Positions 7,173 through 12,578 of a stretch of 12,578 nucleotides of DNA are shown here, piece by piece (the stretch's first letter is position 1; every line of letters starts with the position of its first letter). Source of the stretch: CAVBBU01 sp963593765 (lineage in GTDB: Bacteria > Bacillota > Clostridia > Lachnospirales > Lachnospiraceae); assembly GCA_963593765.1 (NCBI GenBank), contig CAVBBU010000061.1:1-12578 (forward strand). Direction: 5' to 3'. The notes below the pieces were generated by a model. That model was not told the DNA's origin, did not search any database, and worked only from the letters and a program-made list of their open reading frames with translations. Both the position numbers and the translations under genes were made by a program.

Positions 7173-9383
7173 TTATAAAAAGTCTCTTATTCTCTTAGAT
7201 CTGATAGGGTTACGAAGCTTTCTAAGTGCCTTAGCCTCTATCTGTCTTATTCTTTCTCTGGTTACCTTAAACTCCTTACCTACCTCTTCGAGAGTTCTTG
7301 GATGTCCGTCCTCAAGTCCAAATCTAAGAACTATTACCTGTCTTTCTCTTTCCTTTAGGTCACCTAAAAGCGTATCTATATGCTCTCTTAGCATAACAGA
7401 TTCTATATTGCCCTCTGGAGTTACTGCATTGTTATCTGCGACAAAATCTCCAAGGTTAGAATCGTCCTCCTCACCTATAGGTGTTTCAAGCGATGCTGGT
7501 TCTCTGGCGATCTGCATTATCTCCATAACCTTTTCTTCTGTCATACCAAGTGCATCTGCAAGCTCCTTAACGCTAGGCTCGTATCCAAGCTCTAGTGTAA
7601 GCTTACGCTGCATCTTACTCATCTTATTAATAGTCTCGACCATATGAACAGGAACTCTTATAGTTCTTGCCTGGTCTGCTAGGGCTCTGGTAACAGACTG
7701 TCTGATCCACCATGTAGCATATGTACTTAGCTTAAAGCCCTTCTTGTAGTCAAACTTTTCTACACCCTTTATAAGACCAAGGTTACCCTCCTGCACAAGA
7801 TCCAAAAAGCTCATGCCTCGTCCTGTATATCTCTTTGCTATACTTACAACCAGTCTTAGGTTAGCCTCTATAAGTCTTTCCTTAGCATGCTCATCTCCTG
7901 CCTGCTTTTTCTTTGCAAGCTCTAGCTCTTCCTCTGCTGTAAGAAGCGGAACTGTACCTATCTCCTTTAGATACATTCTAACAGGATCCTCTGTTCCTAC
8001 TCCCTCTAACAGGTCTAGGTTACTAAGGTCTATATCCTCTTCATCCTTTTCAAATCCATCCTCTGAATCATCATCAAATATATTTGCTGCATTTATATCC
8101 TCTATATTTGATGGTGCATCCTCAAGTGAATCCGGAATAACCTCTATGTTGTTATTTTCAAGGTATGTATATATCTGCTCTATAAGCTCTGCATTAAGAT
8201 TAACCTTTATAAAGAAGTCATTAATCTCTCTAAACTCAAGCTTATTATCCTTAGTCTTTCCTATCTCTGCAAGCCTTGCAAGTGCCGTAGAAAAATCCTC
8301 TGGACTAAGTGTTTTCTTTCTTATATTTCTTCTCTTTTTAGAAAGCTTAAGAGCTGCCTTTGCCATCTTCGCCTTTATCTTAGCTGCTTCCTTTTCCTTT
8401 TTAATTCTTTCCTTTTCGGCAGCCTTTTCCTGACGTAGTCTCTCCTTCTCAGCCTCTTTTTCTTTTCTTAGTCGTTCTCTTTCCTTTTCCTTCTCCTTGC
8501 GAAGCCTTTCTCTTTCCTTTTCTAGTCTAGCCTTTTCCTTTTCTCTTTCCTTGGCTTTTTTAACTCTTTCCTTTTCCTTAAGAGCCTTTTCACGCTCTCT
8601 TTCCTTTTCTAGTCTAGCCTTTTCTCTCTCACGCTCTCTAAGAGCCTTTTCCTTATCCTTAAGCCTTTGAGCTGCTGCTCTTTCTTTTTCTTTCCTAGCT
8701 TGTTCTTTTTCTCTTTGCTTTCTTGCAGCCTCTTTTTCTCTTTCCTTTTGTGCTGCGGCTCTTTGTCTTTCTTTCTCTCTTTGAGCTGCTAGTTTCTCTC
8801 TTTCCCTCTTAGCCTTTTCCTTTTCTCTTTGCTTTTGAAGAGCTGCCTTTTCTCTTTCTTTTTGAAGAGCCGCTCTTTGTCTTTCCTTTGCTAGTCTTTC
8901 CTGCTCCTTTTCTCTCGCAAGCTTAGCCCTTTGCTTATCAAGCTGCGCCTTAGTAAGCTTTGGCTGATTGCTTTGATTTTTTGCGACAGGCTTTTTACTT
9001 GCTGCATTATTTTTCTTAGCTGCCGTACTATTCTTAGATGCCATGTTATTTTTTACTACAGTGCTATTCTTAGCAGTATTATTTTTATTAATAGTATTCT
9101 TTTTAGCTACTATATTTTTTGCCACTGGCTTCTTGGTATTTACCTTAGCAGCTGGCTTTTTGCTTGCCGTATTTTTACTTGCAGACTTGCCATTAGTAAG
9201 TTTATTATTAGTAGTCTTTTGATTAACCGCTTTTTTTGCATTAGCCTTAGACACAGGCTTTTTAACACCATTTTTAGCTACAGGCTTTTTCGCATTTGCA
9301 TTTGTCTTAGCCGCTGCCTTTTTAGCTGTGCCTGTCTTTGCCTTAGTATTATTAGTAGTTTTTTTCTTAGTTGTATTTGCCAA
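7173..9383 (-). CDS. rpoD: RNA polymerase primary sigma factor RpoD/SigA with long basic N-terminal extension
   Basis: Residues from about 355 to 736 are an ordinary Firmicute primary sigma factor. A region 1.1-like segment is at 360-420, followed by an acidic linker (about 424-456). Region 1.2 is DPVRMYLKEIG (466-476), regions 2.1-2.4 are at 501-575 with RPOD-box GNLGLIKGVEKFDYKKGFKLSTYATWWIRQ, and region 3 follows. Region 4.2 ends with TLEEVGKEFKVTRERIRQIEAKALRKLR. In front of this sit about 350 extra residues. Residues 1-145 are Lys/Ala/Asn-rich with KKPVAK-like repeats, similar in style to histone H1 tails; 146-350 are Glu/Arg/Lys-rich and probably one long charged helix. The start is TTG at 9383, with AGGAAGGAAA about 9 nt before it. 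ATG 8366 (Met340), with AAGG 5 nt ahead, could also give a standard 397-aa protein. The gene has its own promoter and queH follows closely. Confidence 0.95.
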   Translation of the reverse strand: MANTTKKKTTNNTKAKTGTAKKAAAKTNANAKKPVAKNGVKKPVSKANAKKAVNQKTTNNKLTNGKSASKNTASKKPAAKVNTKKPVAKNIVAKKNTINKNNTAKNSTVVKNNMASKNSTAAKKNNAASKKPVAKNQSNQPKLTKAQLDKQRAKLAREKEQERLAKERQRAALQKEREKAALQKQREKEKAKREREKLAAQREKERQRAAAQKEREKEAARKQREKEQARKEKERAAAQRLKDKEKALREREREKARLEKEREREKALKEKERVKKAKEREKEKARLEKERERLRKEKEKERERLRKEKEAEKERLRQEKAAEKERIKKEKEAAKIKAKMAKAALKLSKKRRNIRKKTLSPEDFSTALARLAEIGKTKDNKLEFREINDFFIKVNLNAELIEQIYTYLENNNIEVIPDSLEDAPSNIEDINAANIFDDDSEDGFEKDEEDIDLSNLDLLEGVGTEDPVRMYLKEIGTVPLLTAEEELELAKKKQAGDEHAKERLIEANLRLVVSIAKRYTGRGMSFLDLVQEGNLGLIKGVEKFDYKKGFKLSTYATWWIRQSVTRALADQARTIRVPVHMVETINKMSKMQRKLTLELGYEPSVKELADALGMTEEKVMEIMQIAREPASLETPIGEEDDSNLGDFVADNNAVTPEGNIESVMLREHIDTLLGDLKERERQVIVLRFGLEDGHPRTLEEVGKEFKVTRERIRQIEAKALRKLRNPIRSKRIRDFL
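8380..8940 (-). repeat. Long purine-rich (coding strand) repetitive tract in rpoD
   Basis: The plus strand is almost all C and T across this stretch, and the coding strand mostly G and A, encoding the Glu/Arg/Lys helix. A 28-bp block is repeated exactly at 8510-8537 and 8597-8624 (87 bp, 29 codons apart). GAGCC-containing blocks at about 8581 and 8641 repeat 60 bp apart. All spacings are multiples of three, so length changes by slippage would stay in frame. The composition differs sharply from the rest of the window. Confidence 0.8.
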
Positions 9384-9459
9384 AATTTAATTTCCTTCCT
9401 ATTTTAGTTTACATAACCCAAAACCACGAAATATTATGCAAACCACATCTGTATTTTTT

Positions 9460-9471
9460 CTTAAATTTAAG
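9460..9471. repeat. 12-bp palindrome overlapping the rpoD -10 element
   Basis: CTTAAATTTAAG is a perfect palindrome that covers the end of the -10 hexamer and the predicted start site. A longer relative lies upstream at 9509-9524. It could be an operator, but AT-rich palindromes arise easily by chance. Confidence 0.3.
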
Positions 9472-9498
9472 TATATACCTTTGTTAAATCCATTTCAA
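9470..9498 (-). promoter_or_regulatory. Sigma-A-type promoter of rpoD-queH
   Basis: On the minus strand the -35 hexamer TTGAAA (9498-9493) and the -10 hexamer TATACT (9475-9470) are separated by exactly 17 nt. Transcription would start near 9463, leaving a leader of about 80 nt before the TTG start. This separates rpoD from birA upstream. Confidence 0.75.
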
Positions 9499-9508
9499 TC
9501 ATATTTTT

Positions 9509-9524
9509 GTTTAAAAATTTAAAC
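9509..9524. repeat. AT-rich palindrome upstream of the rpoD -35
   Basis: GTTTAAA and TTTAAAC flank a 2-bp centre. The site lies 11 bp upstream of the -35 hexamer, between birA and rpoD. With no U-tract after it on the minus strand it is not a clear birA terminator. It may be an operator or an UP-like AT-rich element; the function is unknown. Confidence 0.3.
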
Positions 9525-9539
9525 ATATATATTCTGCTA

Positions 9540-9812
9540 TTAGACGTATCCATATACTCCTCGTACGCTTACCTCACCGCTAAGAACCCTTTTTACGCTT
9601 TTATCATTACATTCGACTATAAGCTCTCCCTTATTATCTATGCCTATAGCCCTTGCTCTGTATTCTCCCTTAGGATCTAGTACCGTTACCTCTCTTCCTA
9701 TATTAATACAAAGCTTCTCATATCTATCCTTAAGCCCTCCTAGCTCCCTACTTTTACCTATGCTGCCTATCATGTCTACCAGGTCGTTACCTCTCTTCCT
9801 ATATTGATACAA
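9540..9812 (-). CDS. birA: Biotin ligase/repressor, C-terminal fragment of broken birA
   Basis: This piece (90 aa from ATG 9812) carries the last part of the catalytic core and the small C-terminal SH3-like domain of BirA (GREVTVLDPKGEYRARAIGIDNKGELIVE...). The ATG and the first nine or so residues (MYQYRKRGN) are out-of-frame sequence from the duplicate at 9785-9885 and are not native. The segment LVDMIGSIGKSRELGGLKDRYEKLCINIGREVT repeats the end of the upstream fragment. With one copy of the 101-bp duplication removed, it becomes the tail of a BirA of about 334 aa. It is not expected to be an independent gene, and no ribosome binding site fits. Confidence 0.85.
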   Translation of the reverse strand: MYQYRKRGNDLVDMIGSIGKSRELGGLKDRYEKLCINIGREVTVLDPKGEYRARAIGIDNKGELIVECNDKSVKRVLSGEVSVRGVYGYV

Positions 9813-9885
9813 AGCTTCTCATATCTATCCTTAAGCCCTCCTAGCTCCCTACTTTTGCTTATGCTTCCTATCATGTCTACAAGTT
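9684..9885. repeat. 101-bp tandem duplication inside birA
   Basis: Bases 9684-9784 are repeated directly as 9785-9885 with six differences. Three are synonymous in the birA frame (Ile, Gly, Leu). Two change one codon from Gly to Ser, and one changes Asp to Glu. The 101-bp length shifts the frame and splits birA. Removing one copy restores a normal BirA. The conservative differences suggest that both copies evolved under selection in separate intact genes, as expected for strain haplotypes joined in assembly. Confidence 0.95.
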
Positions 9886-10645
9886 CAGCTATTATATCTA
9901 TAATCAGCCTTTCTCTGTCAGCCCTTTTGCCTATCGCTTCTTCAAGTGCTAAAGCTTTGCCATCAAGCTCAGTCGGTAGCTTTTCCTTTTTTATATTAAT
10001 TCCTATTCCGGTAACTATATAATTTATTCCGTCTATATCTGCTGACATTTCTGTAAGTATTCCGCATAGCTTTTTTCCATCTACAACTATATCATTTGGC
10101 CATTTTATATATGCCTTTATGGGATAATTATTATTGATAGCCTCACAGACAGCTATAGCAGCAAGCAGTGTTATCATCGGAGCATGAACCACTTCCATAT
10201 CCGGCTTTATAAGAAGACTCATCCATATGCCACTTCCGCTGCTAGAGATCCAGCTTCTTCCTAGTCTTCCTCTCCCTAAGGTTTGCTCATCTGCTATAAA
10301 AAGTGCAGGCATAGCAGGGCTTTTACCTTCATATTCCCCTCTTTGCTCTGCAGCATCTCTTGCAAGCTTGTTTGTTGACTCTGTACTTTTTCTATACTCG
10401 ATATCCCTTAAAACGCCTGCATTAACAAGTCCATCTTTAAGCCTATCTACATCTAATATATCCAGCGACTTAACAAGCCTGTAGCCCTTATTAGTAACAG
10501 ACTCTATATTATAACCCTCATTTCTTAGCGAGCTAACAGCCTTCCATACTGCAGTTCTTGATATATTAATACTGCTGCTTATATACTGCCCAGATACAAA
10601 GTCCGTATTTTCTTTTAATATATGTAATACCTTATCTCTGGTCAT
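9776..10645 (-). CDS. birA: Bifunctional biotin-[acetyl-CoA-carboxylase] ligase / biotin repressor, N-terminal part of broken birA
   Basis: BirA activates biotin with ATP and attaches it to the carboxyl-carrier protein. The helix-turn-helix form also represses biotin genes as biotinyl-AMP rises. Residues 1-60 form a winged helix (GQYISSSINISRTAVWKAVSSLRNEGYNIESVTNKGYRL), so this is the repressor-type form. The catalytic core shows STESTNKLA (87-95), the biotinyl-AMP loop GRGRLGRSW (124-132), KWPND (181-185), DGKKLCGILTEM and GIGINI. The last two residues (TW) are artefacts of the 101-bp duplication. ATG 10645 follows GGGG by a few nt, and the upstream gene stops 2 nt before it, so translation is probably coupled. 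No biotin genes are nearby. Confidence 0.93.
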   Translation of the reverse strand: MTRDKVLHILKENTDFVSGQYISSSINISRTAVWKAVSSLRNEGYNIESVTNKGYRLVKSLDILDVDRLKDGLVNAGVLRDIEYRKSTESTNKLARDAAEQRGEYEGKSPAMPALFIADEQTLGRGRLGRSWISSSGSGIWMSLLIKPDMEVVHAPMITLLAAIAVCEAINNNYPIKAYIKWPNDIVVDGKKLCGILTEMSADIDGINYIVTGIGINIKKEKLPTELDGKALALEEAIGKRADRERLIIDIIAELVDMIGSISKSRELGGLKDRYEKLCINIGREVTTW

Positions 10646-10647
10646 CT

Positions 10648-10944
10648 CTACCCCAATGCTGTAAGTGCACTTGCTATTCCTATAATAGTAAGCACTGCTC
10701 CTATAATTATATAAGCCATACCCTTTTTTCTTCTTTTCCTATCTCTTGCCTGAAGCGATAATACATATATTCCCTTTATATAATTAATTATACTAGCAAG
10801 AGCAAATACTATAGGAAAGTAAAGCAAATGCTCCTGCGGTGATATGAACAATATAATTGTAAGCACAACAATTACTATACCTATAGCTATATGAATAGTA
10901 TTAATTATATTTGTAATATCTCTTATATTAGTTTTTTTTGCCAT
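10648..10944 (-). CDS. Small three-helix membrane protein of unknown function
   Basis: I do not recognise the family. The preferred start is ATG 10944 (98 aa, MAKKTNIRD...), because GGAG at 10954-10951 lies 6 nt before it and the argF stop codon ends 1 nt upstream. An in-frame ATG at 10965 would add seven residues inside argF without a clear ribosome binding site. Hydrophobic segments at about 16-34, 41-62 and 76-96 suggest three membrane helices. A strongly basic loop (ARDRKRRKKG, about 66-75) should face the cytoplasm. There is no signal-peptide cleavage site or catalytic motif. The tight packing between argF and birA indicates co-transcription but does not reveal the role. Confidence 0.75.
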   Translation of the reverse strand: MAKKTNIRDITNIINTIHIAIGIVIVVLTIILFISPQEHLLYFPIVFALASIINYIKGIYVLSLQARDRKRRKKGMAYIIIGAVLTIIGIASALTALG

Positions 10945-10945
10945 A

Positions 10946-11881
10946 TTAGTCTCCGAGTGTTGCAACCATAACAGCCTTTATAGTATGCATACGATTTTCT
11001 GCTTCATCAAATACAACAGAGGCCTTAGATTCAAATACCTCCTCCGTAACCTCATATCCTTTTATGGCAGGAAGGCAATGCATAAATATAGTACTATCCT
11101 TTCCGGTAGCTTCAAGCAGCTCCTTGTTTACCTGATACGGCTTTAAAATAGCTACTCTCTCAGCCGTCTTGCTTTCCTCTCCCATAGAAGCCCAGACATC
11201 TGTATATATAACATCTGCTCCCTTAACTGCCTTTATATCATCTGTTATATTAAGGCTTGCTCCTGACTCCTTCGCATATCCCTTGCATATATCAACTAAT
11301 GCTCCCTCCGGATGAAGCGAGCTTGGTGCAAGTATAGTACAGTTTATGCCAAGCTTAGTCATTCCTATCATAAGAGAATTTGCCATATTGTTTCTGCCAT
11401 CACCTATATATACAAAATTAATTCCCTTAAGATATCCAAAATGCTCTCTTATAGTCAGAAGGTCAGCAAGTATCTGTGTTGGGTGGTACTCATCTGTAAG
11501 TCCATTCCAAACAGGCACTCCTGAATACTTAGCAAGCTCCTCAACTGTGCTATGCTTAAAGCCTCTAAATTCTATACCGTCAAACATACGTCCTAGAACT
11601 CTTGCAGTATCTGCTACGCTCTCCTTATGTCCTAGCTGTATATCATCATCGCCTAGGTACTCCGGATAGCCCCCCTCATCTCTTGCACCTATAACAAATG
11701 CACATCTTGTTCTGGTAGATGGCTTTTCAAAAATAAGCGCTATGTTTTTGCCCTTAAGACTATTACCTGTTATTCCCTTTTTCTTGTCGCTTTTAAGCTT
11801 AGCTGCAAGATCAAGCAGGTATTCTATCTCATCTGCACTGTAGTCCTTAAGTGTAATAAAGCTTCTTCCCTTTAGATTCAT
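10946..11881 (-). CDS. argF: Ornithine carbamoyltransferase
   Basis: The enzyme joins carbamoyl phosphate and ornithine to give citrulline, or runs in reverse in the arginine deiminase pathway. The 311 aa length is normal for the family. The carbamoyl-phosphate site is STRTR (55-59) and HPTQ (133-136). Ornithine-binding residues are in DVWASMG (228-234), and the catalytic Cys is in HCLP (268-271). The chosen start ATG 11881 has AAGGAG 6 nt before it; an upstream in-frame ATG (11905) adds eight residues without such a site. Several blocks (IQLGHKESVADTARVLGRM, ENRMHTIKAVMVATL) resemble the E. coli ArgF/ArgI and ArcB branch, so catabolic use (arcB) is possible. No other arg or arc gene is in view to decide. 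The downstream membrane-protein gene begins 1 nt after the stop. Confidence 0.94.
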   Translation of the reverse strand: MNLKGRSFITLKDYSADEIEYLLDLAAKLKSDKKKGITGNSLKGKNIALIFEKPSTRTRCAFVIGARDEGGYPEYLGDDDIQLGHKESVADTARVLGRMFDGIEFRGFKHSTVEELAKYSGVPVWNGLTDEYHPTQILADLLTIREHFGYLKGINFVYIGDGRNNMANSLMIGMTKLGINCTILAPSSLHPEGALVDICKGYAKESGASLNITDDIKAVKGADVIYTDVWASMGEESKTAERVAILKPYQVNKELLEATGKDSTIFMHCLPAIKGYEVTEEVFESKASVVFDEAENRMHTIKAVMVATLGD

Positions 11882-11903
11882 ATTATTCTCCTTATATATA
11901 CAC

Positions 11904-11942
11904 AAGCCGGTATGCTACATTTAGCTGCATGCATATCGGCTT
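11904..11942. other. 12-bp hairpin between the surface-protein gene and argF
   Basis: AAGCCGGTATGC (11904-11915) can pair with GCATATCGGCTT (11931-11942) around a 15-nt loop, with one imperfect position (G-U if read on the plus strand, A-C on the minus strand). It lies in the 80-bp spacer after the surface-protein stop and 23 nt before the argF start. It may terminate the upstream transcript or shape the argF leader, but no U-tract follows on the minus strand, so neither role is certain. Confidence 0.45.
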
Positions 11943-11961
11943 ATATTATTATGCAAATATC

Positions 11962-12578
11962 TTATGCTATAAAGCGTCCGTCCGCTCCTACCTTGTATCC
12001 ATCCGGAGTTGTTGTATTAACAAGCAATGCTCCTGATAAGTCAAAATAGTACCAAGCATTTCTTGTTGTATCGAAAAACCATCCTGTGGTCATGATGCCT
12101 ATGCTCGCACCTGCATCTGTACTCAAGTGATATGTCTTTCCCGATGCAGGATCTACAAACCAGCCTGTTACCATATTTGAGTCAGCACCAAAGTAGTACC
12201 AATAAAGTGCATTATTATAATTAATCTGCAGCCATTCAGATGTTGCATATGTTCCTGTATCTGACTTTAGATACCTCCATCCATTAACAGCAGCTGTATT
12301 CGGAACATAAGATGTTGCCCAGCTTCCTGCCACTCCCCCATTTGCAGTTGTAGTCTGTGTAACCGCCGACCTCGAGGTTGACGAGCTACCGCCGTCTGAT
12401 GGTATATAAACTCTTATGGTTATGGAAGCTGATTTTCCATTATCTGCTGCATATGTAACTGTTGTTTTTCCTACTGCTACTGCTGTAACAGTGCCATCAC
12501 TTGTTACTGTTGCTATAGAAGTATCTGCACTTGTATATGTAAATGTACTTTCATTTCCCTCTGGGGATGCTGTAAACA
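11962..12578 (-). CDS. Surface protein with Big2 domain and C-terminal cell-wall-binding repeats, 5' end outside window
   Basis: The frame is open from the window edge to TAA at 11964-11962, giving 204 visible residues. The first 60 or so resemble a bacterial Ig-like Big2 domain (TYTSADTSIATVTSDGTVTAVAVGKTTVTYAADNGKS). A low-complexity linker follows (SDGGSSSTSRSAVTQTTTANGG). The last 120 residues carry aromatic-glycine cell-wall/choline-binding type repeats (NGWRYLKSD..., LYWYYFGADSNMVTGWFVD, MTTGWFFDTTRNAWYYFDLSGAL) and a DGYKVGADGRFI end. Such modules anchor secreted enzymes or adhesins to wall polymers. GTG 12333 is an internal valine codon, not the start. The N-terminal part, and so the specific function, is outside the window. 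Confidence 0.85.
   Translation of the reverse strand, partial: FTASPEGNESTFTYTSADTSIATVTSDGTVTAVAVGKTTVTYAADNGKSASITIRVYIPSDGGSSSTSRSAVTQTTTANGGVAGSWATSYVPNTAAVNGWRYLKSDTGTYATSEWLQINYNNALYWYYFGADSNMVTGWFVDPASGKTYHLSTDAGASIGIMTTGWFFDTTRNAWYYFDLSGALLVNTTTPDGYKVGADGRFIA

Noticed and set aside
9684..9885. Two tandem birA paralogues
   Set aside because: Only 101 bp is duplicated; together the two pieces make exactly one BirA.
11882..11961. ArgR operator (ARG box) before argF
   Set aside because: The spacer is AT-rich, but I see no convincing match to the TGAAT-N4-ATTCA pattern.
11962..12333. Separate 123-aa protein starting at GTG 12333
   Set aside because: The frame stays open upstream to the window edge and encodes a linker and Big2 domain, so GTG is an internal Val codon.

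Overview
The window looks like a low-GC Firmicute chromosome, most likely class Clostridia and plausibly Lachnospiraceae. The basis is AT-rich spacers, heavy use of ATA and AGA codons, strong AGGAGG-type ribosome binding sites, a primary sigma factor of Firmicute type, a bacterial NADPH-type glutamate synthase, a QueH-type queuosine enzyme, and a Big2 plus cell-wall-binding-repeat surface protein. The family is my inference from protein style, not from a search. Every gene is on the minus strand, so transcription runs from high to low coordinates.

Reading in the direction of transcription: (i) 12578-11962 is the C-terminal end of a secreted or surface protein (Ig-like Big2 domain, Ser/Thr/Gly linker, aromatic cell-wall-binding repeats), cut by the window edge. 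(ii) 11881-9540 is a tight three-gene run: ornithine carbamoyltransferase, a 98-residue three-helix membrane protein, and a BirA-type biotin ligase/repressor. The junctions are 1 and 2 nt. (iii) 9498-6541 holds a sigma-A-like promoter, rpoD with a very long Lys/Ala/Arg/Glu-rich N-terminal extension, and queH 5 nt behind it. (iv) 6542-172 is the glutamate synthase operon gltB-gltD, with its own promoter, a structured leader that contains a terminator-like hairpin, and a possible activator site. (v) 171-1 is a spacer ending in a strong hairpin that resembles part of the gltB leader.

Together these are mostly central nitrogen and housekeeping functions: ammonia assimilation (GltBD), the citrulline step of arginine metabolism, biotin attachment and sensing, tRNA queuosine modification, and the primary sigma factor.

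The most important caution is that gltB and birA are both broken by short head-to-tail duplications of 92, 20 and 101 bp. Removing one copy of each restores a full-length gene: GltB of about 1520 aa and BirA of about 334 aa. The two longer duplications have copies that differ by a few percent, mostly at synonymous sites. That pattern fits two strain haplotypes joined end to end during assembly better than real gene decay.

The most interesting biology is the roughly 350-residue basic and charged-helix extension on RpoD, and a possible shared leader-RNA element seen before gltB and again beyond gltD. I see no mobile element, CRISPR array, tRNA or rRNA.
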